Below are positions 18,233-27,058 of a DNA stretch of 64,000 nt, piece by piece. The position numbers and the translations under genes are program-made. This DNA is from Tsukamurella sp. PLM1 (lineage in GTDB: Bacteria; Actinomycetota; Actinomycetes; Mycobacteriales; Mycobacteriaceae). Numbering within the stretch: the stretch's first letter is position 1; each line of letters starts with the position of its first letter. The notes under the pieces were generated by a model. It did no database searches. It had not been told where the DNA came from and was given only the letters and a program-made list of their open reading frames with translations. Where the stretch lies: the NCBI RefSeq assembly GCF_023168325.1, contig NZ_AP025688.1, forward strand, positions 1,302,001 through 1,366,000, given 5' to 3'.

Positions 18233-19020
18233 ATGGACATGCAAGGAAAGACTGTCCTCATTACCGGCGGTTCCCGCGGAATGGGGCAGCAGCTCGCGCT
18301 GAAGCTGGCCGCACGGGGCGCGAACATCGTGGTCAACTACCGCCGCGACGAGGAGTCGGCCAAGGCCACCGTAACGCAGATCGAGGCGGCCGGCGGCACC
18401 CCGCTGGCGGTCAAGGCGGACGTCTCGGTGACCGACGAGGTCGAGGCGATGGTCGCGGCTGCGGTCGAGCGCTTCGGACGCCTCGATGTGGTGGTGGCGA
18501 ACGCGGCCGCCAGCGCGTTCAAGCCGTTGATGGACATCCGCTCGCACCACATCGAGAAGACGATGGGCATCACCATCCAGGGATTCCTCGACCTGGTGCG
18601 GTTCTCTCTGCCGCACATGCAGAACGGTGGTCGGGTGCTCGCGGTGAGTGGGTGGGACAGCTTCCGTGCGCTGCCGCTCCACGGCCTGCTCGGAGCATCG
18701 AAGGCGGCCATGGAGTCCCTGGTTCGCAACCTGGCCGTCGAGCTCGCCGCCGACGGCGTGACGGCGGTCGGTATTTGCCCCGGCGCGATCGACACCGACT
18801 CCTTCCGGCTCTACGCCGCGTCCGGAACCGGCTCCTGGGAGGAGTACGAGAAGCGCTGGTTGGCGCTCACCCCGTCCGGGGCGTACCCCACCCCGCCGAG
18901 GTCGCCGACGTGATGGCGTTCCTCTGTTCGCCGGCGAGCAGGTCGATCAACGGGCAGACCATCATCGTCGACGGTGGCCTGTCGGTGGCGACCATGCCCA
19001 TCGGGTACGGGCAGGAATGA
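18233..19020 (+). CDS. FabL-like SDR lacking the catalytic tyrosine, frameshifted
   Basis: About 262 residues after repair. [15 protein letters not shown] and the pattern [20 protein letters not shown] resemble enoyl-ACP reductase III (FabL). In FabL the tyrosine stands six residues before the Lys of the SKAA motif; here that place is His ([11 protein letters not shown]), and the classical YxxxK place is Leu. Activity as a normal SDR is therefore doubtful. The first frame runs to [10 protein letters not shown] and stops at 18913, while the family C-terminus [12 protein letters not shown]...IIVDGG continues one base out of register, so one base is missing at about 18870-18890. Confidence 0.72.
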
Positions 19021-19024
19021 CGAT

Positions 19025-20635
19025 ATGAGTGCGGATTCCTCAGCGGTCGCGCAGACCGTTGTGCAGCTGATGAGCCAAGTGCAGCGCCGGCTCGGTCACG
19101 AGGTCGCCGTAGAGGACGTCGACGGTACCCGGACGCTGACGATCGACCAGCTGATCGAGGCGTCGAACCGGCTCGCCAATGCCTTCCTCGGGCTCGGTCT
19201 GAAGCCGGGTGGCCGAGTCGCCTGGGTCTCGCAGAATCACATCGAATACGTGATCCTGGAATTCGCCCTCTTGAAGGCGGGTTTGGTCAAGGTTCCGCTG
19301 AACAACCGGTTCGCTCCGAACGAGCTCCGGCGATGTGTCGACCTTGCGGAGGTCGGCCTCGTGGTCGCCGATCCGTCGTCCGCCGAAGTTCTCGACGGTG
19401 TGCTCGAGGGCTCCGAGGTGCATCGCGTCGTCATCGGTGCCCGGGACGGGTGGACACCGTTCGATCGACTGGTCGCCGGCGGGGCGCCGGCTTCCGTGCA
19501 GGTGGCCACCGGACCGGACGACTACTACCACATCCGCTTCAGTTCGGGATCGACCGGAAAGCCGAAGGGGATTCCGATCACCCACCGCGGCGCGCGTGCC
19601 GCGATCCTGGGCAACACCTGGGTGATGAGCACCAGCGCACCGACCGCGTCGCCGCGGACACTGCAGGTCGCCCCGCTGGTCTACGCCGGCGGGTGGAGTG
19701 TGCTGCCGACGCTGCTGTGTGGCGGCACCAACGTGATCATGTCCAAGTTCGATCCCGAGCGGATGCTCGACGTCATCGTCAACCGTGGGATCACGTGGAT
19801 GTTCGCCGTGCCGACCATGTTGCGTCGGCTGGCCGAGGTCGACGGACTGGACCGACTGCGGACCTCTTCGCTCGGTTGCCTCATGCTGGCCGGTGAGCCG
19901 GCGGCGCTGCCCGCGCTCGAGGTGCTCACGCAGTACACCGATGCGATGATCAACTGCTGGGGCCAGACCGAGGCGCCGGCGTCGACGACGCTACTGACAC
20001 GCGCCGAGATGCGGGACAGCACGTTGTGGTCGTCGATCGGCCGCCCTGTTCCGGGCGTGGAGTTCGGCATCTACACCGACGGTGCCGTCCTGGACCGGCC
20101 GGAGCCGGGCGTCGATGGTGAGCTGGCAATCCGAACGCCCAGTGTCGCGCCGACCCTGCTGGGCGGCGAGGCGGAGCACTCGGACCGAACCCTGCCCGAC
20201 GGCTGGTGGCGGACCTCGGACCTCGGCCGATTCGACGAGCAGGGACGCATTTTCATCGTGGGCCGCGCCAGCGAGGCGATCATCACCGGCGGAACCAACA
20301 TTCAGCCCGTGGAGATCGAGCGCGCCCTGGAGCAGCACCCGATGGTCCGCGAAGCGGTCGTCGTCGGCGTACCCGACGCGAAGTGGGGCGAGACGCCCGC
20401 GGCCTACGTGCACGTCGACGCGATCTGGTCGGACCTCAGCAAGGACCTGGACGGCGTCCTCCGCGAGAATCTCGCGGGGTTCAAGCGGCCCGGCCACATC
20501 TACGTGTCGACCGATCCGATTCCCCGTGCCTCCAAGGCGTCGAAGATCGCCAGGGGCGACATCAAACGCTTGGTGCGGTCCTGGGTCGCGGACGTGACCG
20601 TCGTGCCCCGTAACGTGACGAAACTGGAGAAGTGA
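19025..20635 (+). CDS. AMP-forming acyl-CoA ligase
   Basis: A 536-residue adenylate-forming enzyme that makes an acyl-CoA from an acid, ATP and CoA. Motifs are FSSGSTGKPKGIPITH (P-loop), CWGQTEAPA, WWRTSDLGRFDEQG and the hinge VGRASEAIITGGTNI; a C-terminal Lys is in RASKASKIARGD. ATG at 19025 follows the SDR stop by four bases. The crotonase gene starts one base after its stop codon. It probably activates the pathway substrate or a side-chain acid. Confidence 0.88.
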   Translation: MSADSSAVAQTVVQLMSQVQRRLGHEVAVEDVDGTRTLTIDQLIEASNRLANAFLGLGLKPGGRVAWVSQNHIEYVILEFALLKAGLVKVPLNNRFAPNELRRCVDLAEVGLVVADPSSAEVLDGVLEGSEVHRVVIGARDGWTPFDRLVAGGAPASVQVATGPDDYYHIRFSSGSTGKPKGIPITHRGARAAILGNTWVMSTSAPTASPRTLQVAPLVYAGGWSVLPTLLCGGTNVIMSKFDPERMLDVIVNRGITWMFAVPTMLRRLAEVDGLDRLRTSSLGCLMLAGEPAALPALEVLTQYTDAMINCWGQTEAPASTTLLTRAEMRDSTLWSSIGRPVPGVEFGIYTDGAVLDRPEPGVDGELAIRTPSVAPTLLGGEAEHSDRTLPDGWWRTSDLGRFDEQGRIFIVGRASEAIITGGTNIQPVEIERALEQHPMVREAVVVGVPDAKWGETPAAYVHVDAIWSDLSKDLDGVLRENLAGFKRPGHIYVSTDPIPRASKASKIARGDIKRLVRSWVADVTVVPRNVTKLEK

Positions 20636-20636
20636 A

Positions 20637-21476
20637 GTGACCGAGGCGACTAGCGAGACCGCCGACATCGTCGTCGACATCACCGACGGTGTCGGTACCG
20701 TCCGGCTCAACCGACCGGACCGCGGCAATTCAGTGACCCCCGATGTGGTCACGCGGATGGGGGACACGATCGCGAGTCTCGCCGAGACCGACGAGGTGGG
20801 CGCCGTCGTGCTCACCGGTACCGGCAAGGTCTTCTGCGCGGGCGCGGACGTGCAGGACATGTACGCGGTGTGGTCGGCCGACGGTGCCGATGGCCTGATG
20901 GACTACCTGGGGGAGACGTGGATGCCGGCGGTGCAGCGCACCGTCCGGTTGCTGTGGAACGCCCCGGTGCCGGTGGTCGCGGCGTACAACGGTTCGGCGA
21001 CCGCGGGTGGGCTCGACTTCGGTCTCTCGTGCGATGTGCGCCTCGCGGCATCCTCCGCCAGGTTCGCGGAGAGTTACGTGAATCTGGGCATGATCCCGGT
21101 AGCGGGCGGGGCCTACCTGCTGCCGAAGCTGGTCGGTCTGGCGAAGGGATCGCACATGATCGCCACGGGTGCCTTCATCGACGCGAACGAGGCGCTGGCC
21201 GCGGGCATGGTGAGCGAGGTCTGTGCGAACGATGAACTCGCCTCGCGCGCCGCCGAGGTGGCACGGGGGATGACCCACGGGCCGAAGGCGACGTACGCGC
21301 ACGCCAAGCGGATCGCGCGGGCAGCGGCGAGTGCCGAGCTCGACGCGGCGCTCGACGAGAGCCTCGCGGCGAACATCGACGTGCTCAGGCGACCCGAGGT
21401 GCGCAGCAGCGTGCTGGACGTGATGGAGCGGTACAGCCTGTCGCGAGGTGCGGCGGCCGTCGTCCGAGATCAGTGA
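20637..21476 (+). CDS. Enoyl-CoA hydratase/isomerase family protein
   Basis: A 279-residue crotonase-fold protein starting at GTG 20637. The first oxyanion-hole strand is VLTGTGKVFCAGADVQDM and the second is NGSATAGGLDFGLSCDVRLA. The region that carries the catalytic acid in hydratases reads SYVNLGMIPVAGG, without an obvious Glu at the usual place, so the reaction (hydration, isomerisation or hydrolysis) cannot be assigned. It is cotranscribed with the CoA ligase. Confidence 0.82.
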   Translation: MTEATSETADIVVDITDGVGTVRLNRPDRGNSVTPDVVTRMGDTIASLAETDEVGAVVLTGTGKVFCAGADVQDMYAVWSADGADGLMDYLGETWMPAVQRTVRLLWNAPVPVVAAYNGSATAGGLDFGLSCDVRLAASSARFAESYVNLGMIPVAGGAYLLPKLVGLAKGSHMIATGAFIDANEALAAGMVSEVCANDELASRAAEVARGMTHGPKATYAHAKRIARAAASAELDAALDESLAANIDVLRRPEVRSSVLDVMERYSLSRGAAAVVRDQ

Positions 21477-21506
21477 CCTGCTGAAGGGCGCTGCTGATCG
21501 CTATTC

Positions 21507-21513
21507 GTCCGAC
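21507..21513. promoter_or_regulatory. FadR-like operator candidate, GTCCGAC
   Basis: Core cGTC-C-GACa, 57 bases before the GNAT start. A related but imperfect copy, GTTAGAC, lies at 21551-21557 in the same AT-rich gap. Confidence 0.5.
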
Positions 21514-21569
21514 AAATACGATTAGATCAAAAACGATCTGTATCGCTATTGTTAGACTAATATGGCCTC

Positions 21570-22135
21570 ATGACAGATTCCGGTACAGAGTCGCAGGGTG
21601 TGTGGGAATTGCGCCCCCTGTCCGAGGCCGACCCCTCGGCGTTCGTGCGCTTCATCGAGCAGATCCCTGAGGGGAGCGTCGGTTTCTCAAGGAGGACCTG
21701 ACCGACCCGGTGGCTGCCCTCGTCGAGTTCCGTCGAGACGCGGGGACTCGGCGGCTCGTCGTCGTCGACGGCGGCGGTGCGATCGCGGCGTTGGCGGGGG
21801 TGTACGTGGGCGCGGGGTGGTCGTCGCACGTGGCGGAGATCCGTTTGGTGGTCGGCTTCGACTTCCGTGGTCGTGGCGTCGGGCGGACTCTCGCACGCGC
21901 GGCGCTCGTGGAAGCGGTTCAAGCCGGGTGCTCGCACGTCTTCGTCGAGCTGATCGCCGAGCAAGAGGCTCTGGTCACGATGTTCCAGGACCTCGGCTTC
22001 GAGCCCGAGGCGTTGCTCGCCGACTTCGTGCGTGACGGTAGCAGCGAGTACCGCGACCTGATGATTCTCACCCATCGGGTGGACGCGAACCAGGCGCGCT
22101 CCGCGCTCCTGGGGCTGAACGAGGTGGCGCAATGA
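21570..22135 (+). CDS. GNAT-family N-acetyltransferase, frameshifted
   Basis: About 188 residues after repair. The first frame from ATG 21570 (MTDSGTESQGVWELRPLSE) runs into a stop at about 21700; one missing base near 21685 joins it to FLKEDLTDPVAALVEFRRD. The acetyl-CoA motif A is VVGFDFRGRGVGRTLARAAL, and the C-terminal half has the GNAT beta-bulge pattern. It overlaps the next gene by four bases. Its link with a PHA-type module is unexplained; it may modify one of the acyl-CoA enzymes, but this is a guess. Confidence 0.75.
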
Positions 22136-23106
22136 TGACGGAGACGACGACGGTGGAAGAGAAGTACTTAGACATCTCGGGCCGGAAGGTACGCGTGCAG
22201 GTGCACGGTGACGGCGCGCCGCTGCTGCTGATCAACGGGCTCGGTGCCAACGTGTCGATGTGGGACCAGGCGCTGCCGAACTTCGATGGTTTCCAGGTGA
22301 TCACGTTCGATGCTCCCGGTGCCGGGAAGTCCGAGGCGCCGTACCTTCCATACACTCTCGCGCACGTCGCTGCGGTTGCAGAGCAGGTCCTGGTGTCATG
22401 TGGGCACGAATCAGCTGACGTTCTCGGATACTCCCTCGGTGGGGCGGTCGCGCAGCAGCTTGCGCATCAGGCGCCGGATCGGGTGCGCCGCCTCGTCATC
22501 GTCAGCTCCACCTGCGGGTCGGGCGCCGTTCCCGGGTCGATGCTCGCACTCATGGCGGTGATGACGCCTGCGCGGCATTATTCGAAGTCCGCATATCGCG
22601 CGACCATGCGGATGGTGAACCTCGCACCCGCGGAGCGCGACAGTTCGTCGCTTCACCAGAGAATGGTCAACTGGCACAACGGCGCAGCGCCGACGATGCG
22701 CGGGTACACGCTGCAGATGATGGCCATGTCCCGGTTCAACAGCCTGCCCTGGCTGTCCTCGGTGCAGCACCCGACTCTCGTCGTCACGGGCAGTGACGAC
22801 CGAATCATCCCGATGGCCAACGCCGGGATCATCGCCGGCTACCTGCCGAACGCGAAGCTGCTCACGTTCGACCGCTGGGGGCACTACCTGCTGCAGGATT
22901 CAGGGTCCGGAGCCGCACATGCGATAGCCGAGTTCCTCGGTGCGGAGACGCCTGAGAAGTCGGAGGCCTGGCAGACGGCGAGAACGGTGGACCGGGTGTC
23001 CATGGAGGGCATGGTCCGGTCGGCGCCGTGGAGCGCCCACTACACGGCGGTCACCAGTGCGTTGGTGCGCAAGCGCTACCCGATGCCGGCGGCGGGAAGG
23101 CACTGA
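22132..23106 (+). CDS. Alpha/beta hydrolase, possible intracellular PHA depolymerase
   Basis: A 324-residue alpha/beta hydrolase. LLLINGLGANVSMWDQAL resembles the start of intracellular medium-chain PHA depolymerases. The nucleophile is in VLGYSLGGAVAQQ, the acid in VTGSDDRIIP and the His in DRWGHYLLQ. The last 50 residues (after AIAEFLGAE) form an extension rich in Ala and Arg. The following two genes look like a phasin-like protein and PhaC, which supports a role in PHA turnover, though a general ester hydrolase is also possible. Confidence 0.75.
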   Translation: MMTETTTVEEKYLDISGRKVRVQVHGDGAPLLLINGLGANVSMWDQALPNFDGFQVITFDAPGAGKSEAPYLPYTLAHVAAVAEQVLVSCGHESADVLGYSLGGAVAQQLAHQAPDRVRRLVIVSSTCGSGAVPGSMLALMAVMTPARHYSKSAYRATMRMVNLAPAERDSSSLHQRMVNWHNGAAPTMRGYTLQMMAMSRFNSLPWLSSVQHPTLVVTGSDDRIIPMANAGIIAGYLPNAKLLTFDRWGHYLLQDSGSGAAHAIAEFLGAETPEKSEAWQTARTVDRVSMEGMVRSAPWSAHYTAVTSALVRKRYPMPAAGRH

Positions 23107-23107
23107 C

Positions 23108-23467
23108 ATGGCTGAGGAGTCCCCACTGTGGCGGAAGGCGTTCGACGGTGTCGAGCGACGGATCGGCGAGCCGCTCGGAAACGCGACCAGCTCTGCGGAC
23201 TTTCAAGTGTTGTCCCTGAAGGTGGGGCGCGTGAAGAGCGCTGTGCTGGCGCCGGTCGAGGCCGTGGTCGGCTTCGGCCTGCATCTCGTGGGAATCCCCT
23301 CCCACTCGGAGGTGCGGGATCTGCGCAAGGACCTGACCGATGTGCAGCGGGATCTGCTCGCGCTGCGTCGAGAGCAGGTCGAGACCGAGGATGCTGAGCT
23401 CGAAGGGAGCGCGGGGGCCGCGCTGCCGCAGGGGAAGTCCACGTCGCCCGAGAATCCGGAGGCTTAG
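23108..23467 (+). CDS. Small phasin- or PhaE-like protein
   Basis: 119 residues with no recognised enzyme motif. The C-terminal half has a heptad-rich helix, SEVRDLRKDLTDVQRDLLAL, that could form a coiled coil, followed by an acidic tail. The middle part, SAVLAPVEAVVGFGLHLVG, is moderately hydrophobic. Being coded between a depolymerase-like hydrolase and a PHA synthase suggests a granule-surface or synthase-partner role. This rests on context, not on homology I can verify. Confidence 0.6.
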   Translation: MAEESPLWRKAFDGVERRIGEPLGNATSSADFQVLSLKVGRVKSAVLAPVEAVVGFGLHLVGIPSHSEVRDLRKDLTDVQRDLLALRREQVETEDAELEGSAGAALPQGKSTSPENPEA

Positions 23468-24562
23468 ATGAGCCCGATCACCCCGGTATGGGACGTCGCG
23501 CGCGGACTCGTCCGTGAGGTCGAGCGTACGCAGCTGCGTGCCCGGCGCGGTATCGATCTCATCGCCCGGCGCCCGCCGGCGATGGTGGGCGGTACACCCA
23601 AGGATGAGGTGTGGTCGCTCGGCAAGGCGAAGCTCTGGCGTTTCCGCAACGACGATGTGCGGCAGGGGCCGCCGCTACTGCTGTTCCTCGGACTGGTTGG
23701 TGACTCGGCGATCTTCGATCTCTTTCCGGGAAACTCCTGGGCGGAGAAGCTCGTCGCCGAGGGGTTCGACGTGTTCCTGTTCGACTGGGGTAGGCCGGAG
23801 GCGGCGGAGGGCGATCACGACCTGGGGACGTACCTGGACGGCTACTTCATCCACGCGGTGGCCGCTGTTCGCCGGCTCACCGGCGCGGATTCGGTATCGA
23901 TGGGTGCCTACTGCATGGGTTCGTTGATGCTGACCCTGTTGCTGGGCAGTCGAAACGACGTGCCGGTGCGCGGCGCCGTGTTGTTCGCTCCGCCGTGCGA
24001 CTACGATCACGCGCCGGGTTTCCTCAGTGCGTTCCAGGACGGGCGGATCGACACGGCCCATGTCGTGGACCAGACCACGGGGCTCGTCCCGGAGGACGCG
24101 GTGCGAGGCATGTTCCGGCTGCTCCAGCCGACGTCGGACATCGTCCAGTACGTCACGTTGTGGGAGAACCTCTGGAAGGACGGCTACGCCGACGCCCATC
24201 GTGCGATCAATCACTGGGCCTGGGATCACCGGGCGATGGCAGCACCGTCGTTCACCGAGATGGTCGAGAACTACGTCAAGGCGAACAAGCTGGTCAAAGG
24301 TGGGGCGACACTCGCCGGGCGACCAGTCGACCTGGAGTCGATCACTGCTCCACTGCTGTTCGTCATCGCGGAGAAGGACGAATTCGTGCCCCCGGAGAAC
24401 TCCGCCCCGCTGGCCGAGATGGTGGGCTCCGAGGACGTCGAGGTCCTTCGGATCCCCGGAGGGCATGCCGGCTCGATGATGGGCTCGGCCGCACGTAGGA
24501 AGACGATGCCCGGCGTCGTCGACTGGCTCGAGCGGCACTCGTACCGGCTACCGTCGGACTGA
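23468..24562 (+). CDS. phaC: Polyhydroxyalkanoate synthase (PhaC, class III-like)
   Basis: A 364-residue PhaC-family protein that polymerises hydroxyacyl-CoA. The lipase-like box has the synthase cysteine, GAYCMGSLMLT, in place of Ser; FLFDWGRPE precedes it, the Asp is in AEKDEFVPPE and the His in PGGHAGSMMG. The length matches class III PhaC, which needs a PhaE-type partner, and the small gene upstream could be that partner. It ends the unit that begins with the GNAT gene. Confidence 0.85.
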   Translation: MSPITPVWDVARGLVREVERTQLRARRGIDLIARRPPAMVGGTPKDEVWSLGKAKLWRFRNDDVRQGPPLLLFLGLVGDSAIFDLFPGNSWAEKLVAEGFDVFLFDWGRPEAAEGDHDLGTYLDGYFIHAVAAVRRLTGADSVSMGAYCMGSLMLTLLLGSRNDVPVRGAVLFAPPCDYDHAPGFLSAFQDGRIDTAHVVDQTTGLVPEDAVRGMFRLLQPTSDIVQYVTLWENLWKDGYADAHRAINHWAWDHRAMAAPSFTEMVENYVKANKLVKGGATLAGRPVDLESITAPLLFVIAEKDEFVPPENSAPLAEMVGSEDVEVLRIPGGHAGSMMGSAARRKTMPGVVDWLERHSYRLPSD

Positions 24563-24569
24563 CGGTAGC
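24547..24569 (+). terminator. Hairpin overlapping the phaC stop codon
   Basis: Perfect 9-bp stem (24547-24555 with 24561-24569) and a five-base loop. The phaC TGA at 24560-24562 lies in the loop and right arm. Together with the next hairpin it should end transcription of the PHA unit. Confidence 0.5.
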
Positions 24570-24601
24570 GCGCGACCGGTGAGGGTCGTGGGAGATGAAG
24601 A

Positions 24602-24626
24602 GGGCGCTTCCCGGTGGGAAGCGTCC
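24602..24626. terminator. Terminator hairpin between convergent genes
   Basis: An 8-bp perfect stem (24605-24612 with 24616-24623, loop GGT), extended by a G-T wobble and two G-C pairs, lies between phaC and the convergent 3-hydroxyacyl-CoA dehydrogenase. Confidence 0.65.
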
Positions 24627-24671
24627 CCTCTGTCTGGTTCGCACAGACGAGCTGCGCCGTACTCGGACGGG

Positions 24672-26134
24672 TTACCGAGGCTGTGAGTCGACCTCGTCGA
24701 TCAGTGCTCTGCTCGCCCGGTAGCGAACGTCGTGGTACGTGGCCCACAGGCGGTCGAGGATTTCGAGGACCGTCCCGGGCCCCCATGCGGAGGTCCACTC
24801 GAAGGGGCCGGCAGGGTAGTTGGTGCCCAGCTTCATGGCCAGATCGATGTCGTCGGCGGTCGCGATCCCGTGCAGCGTGGTCTCCCACGCCTCGTTCGCG
24901 ATCACGGCGAGCGTGCGAGCGGTGATCAGCCCGGGGGCATCGGTCGCTGCGTACGTGGTGACTCCGGCCTGCGCGAACACCGCGGCGACCACGGGAAGTG
25001 CGTCGGCGTGCGAAGCGGCCACAGCAAGGCCCGTTACGGTGTCGGGTGAGATGACCCGGTCGACGACGACGACCGGTACTCCGCCGCGTTCTCGCGACTC
25101 CGTCCGAGCGGTCAGCCCTCGGGTCACCAGCACGGTGATGTCGTCGAGAACGAGGGCCGCGTCGTCGGCCTCGAGAGCGTCCAGGCCGGCCCGCTGCGCG
25201 AGCGCGGTGAGCTGTGCGCACCGCCCCAGCGATGCGTTTCGCGGCAGTTCCCCGGCTCCACGACGGCCGGCGCCGGGGCTTCGGCGTCGTCGGCGTACGG
25301 GTAGAAGCCGTGGCCGCTCTTCCGGCCGAACCGGCCGGCGGCGACCAGCTCGTCCTGGATGCGTGACGGCTCGAACCGGGGGTCGAAGTTGAACGAGCTC
25401 CATACGGAACGGGTGACCGCGGCATTGACGTCGTTGCCGATCAGGTCCATCAGCTCGAACGGGCCCATGCGAAATCCGTTGCCGCGCAGTGCGGCATCGA
25501 GTGTGGCCGGATCTGCGGTCTGCTCCTGCAGCAAGCGTAGCGGCTCGCCGTAGAACCCGCGCGCGACCCGGTTGACGATGAATCCGGGGGCGTTCTTCGC
25601 GCGTGCCGCCCGCTTGCCCCACGCCACTGCGAGGTCGTGGATGGTGTCCGCGATGGCGGGATCGGTCTGGATGCCGCTGATCACTTCGACGAGCTTCATG
25701 ACGGGCACCGGGTTGAAGAAGTGCATCCCCACGACGCGATGCGGCAGAGGGGTGCGGGCGGCGATCTCAGTGACCGACAGGGAGGAGGTGTTGGTTGCCA
25801 GGATACAAGTATCGCCGAAGTGCTTCACGGCCTCACCGAACACGGAAGCCTTGACCTCGAGTGATTCCAGTACGGCCTCCACCACCACTGTGCCAGGGCG
25901 TGCAGGAGCCTGATCGATGGAGGTGAAGGTGTGCAGGCGATCATCGAGGGCGGCGGCGATTTCACTGTGCCGTTTGGTGAGTCGGGCGGCGACATCGGAC
26001 CGTGCAGCGAGGAGCTGCGCCGGCTGAGGGTCGATCAGGCTCACCGTGTGCCCCGCGGCCAGGGCGATCTGAGCGATGCCGCGCCCCATGGTTCCGGCGC
26101 CGATCACGCAGATCGGTGTAGAGGCTGTGGACAT
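24672..26134 (-). CDS. 3-hydroxyacyl-CoA dehydrogenase, frameshifted
   Basis: About 487 residues after repair. The N-terminal Rossmann domain has VIGAGTMGRGIAQIAL, the catalytic region has NTSSLSVTEIA and GMHFFNPVPVMKLVEVI, and two C-terminal 3HCDH domains follow (KNAPGFIVNRVARGFYGE and WETTLHGIATADDIDLAMK). This two-domain form resembles PaaH-type enzymes. The frame breaks at about 25240-25262 (EPGNCRETHR against GELPRNASLGR), consistent with one missing base. It is divergent from the BadI-like operon, across a GTCnGAC site. Confidence 0.9.
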
Positions 26135-26164
26135 GTGGCGATCTCCTTGGTCGGGGCGGCGGAG

Positions 26165-26171
26165 GTCTGAC
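26165..26171. promoter_or_regulatory. FadR-like operator candidate, GTCTGAC
   Basis: Core gGTC-T-GACc, a nine-base palindrome about its centre that matches the GGTCnGACC core of classical FadR operators best of all nine sites. It lies in the divergent promoter region of the hydroxyacyl-CoA dehydrogenase and BadI-like operons. Confidence 0.55.
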
Positions 26172-26287
26172 CTTCCGCTGACGCCTTGCGGCTGGTTGTA
26201 AGATAATATAACTTGTTGTCAAGAAAGTACCAACTAGGAAAGGGATGGCTTCGCAGTCGTCCCGGTATTACTGGAAGTGGTAGTGAT

Positions 26288-27058
26288 ATGACCTACGAAG
26301 ACATCATCGTCACCGTTGATGATGGCGTCGCGACGATCGCGATCAACCGCCCGGAGAGTGCGAACAAGCTGCGCTTCGAGACCGCTCGGGAACTGCTCGA
26401 CGCTTTCCGCATGGTCCGCGAGACGCCGTCGATCGACGTTGCGATCCTCACCGGCGTGGGGAACAAGTTCTTCTGCATCGGCGGCGAGCACGATGAGCTG
26501 TCATCGCTCGATTACTCCAGTGTGATGCCGGTCATCGACCTGTACGAGTTCATCGACACCATGCCCAAGCCGGTGATCGCGGCGGTCAACGGCTATGCGG
26601 TGGGCGGCGGCAACGTGCTGCAGGTGGTGTGCGATCTCTCGGTCGCCGCGCCGCATGCGATCTTCCGTCAGGTTGGGCCGATGGTCGGCAGCTTCGATGC
26701 CGGCTACGGAACCTGGTACCTGGAGGAGACCGTCGGCCGGCGCCGTGCCAAGGAGATCTGGTACCTCAACCGCAAGTACACCGCCGAGCAGGCCCAGGCC
26801 ATCGGGCTGGTGAACGACATCGCGGACGACCCCGTCGCCCACGCGACCGAGATCGCTCAGACCATGCGGAAGCGTGGCCCGTTCGCGCTCAGTGCGCTCA
26901 AGACCGCGTTCTCGGGCCGGCACACTGGCGTGGCGGGGCAGGCGCGCCTCGCGCACGACCTGCTGCTCACGGCCTACCGGGGCACGCAGGAGGCCGAGGA
27001 GATGTCGCAGTCCTTCGAGCAGCGCCGCGAGCCCGACCGGACGAGGTTCTACAAGTGA
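26288..27058 (+). CDS. MenB/BadI-like crotonase, candidate ring-cleaving beta-ketoacyl-CoA hydrolase
   Basis: A 256-residue crotonase-fold protein. The stretch NGYAVGGGNVLQVVCDLSVA, then VGPMVGSFDAGYGTWYLEE and RRAKEIWYLNRKYTAEQAQ, follows naphthoate synthase (MenB) and 2-ketocyclohexanecarboxyl-CoA hydrolase (BadI) closely, including the Asp in SFDAGYG. No menaquinone gene is near, and the neighbours are acyl-CoA enzymes, so hydrolytic opening of a cyclic beta-keto CoA ester is the better reading. It heads an operon of tightly overlapping genes. The ATG is preceded by only a weak ribosome site. Confidence 0.82.
   Translation: MTYEDIIVTVDDGVATIAINRPESANKLRFETARELLDAFRMVRETPSIDVAILTGVGNKFFCIGGEHDELSSLDYSSVMPVIDLYEFIDTMPKPVIAAVNGYAVGGGNVLQVVCDLSVAAPHAIFRQVGPMVGSFDAGYGTWYLEETVGRRRAKEIWYLNRKYTAEQAQAIGLVNDIADDPVAHATEIAQTMRKRGPFALSALKTAFSGRHTGVAGQARLAHDLLLTAYRGTQEAEEMSQSFEQRREPDRTRFYK

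Noticed and set aside
26288-27058. True MenB (menaquinone synthesis)
   Set aside because: The signature fits, but no other men gene is present and the operon is acyl-CoA catabolism. Not excluded without a tree.
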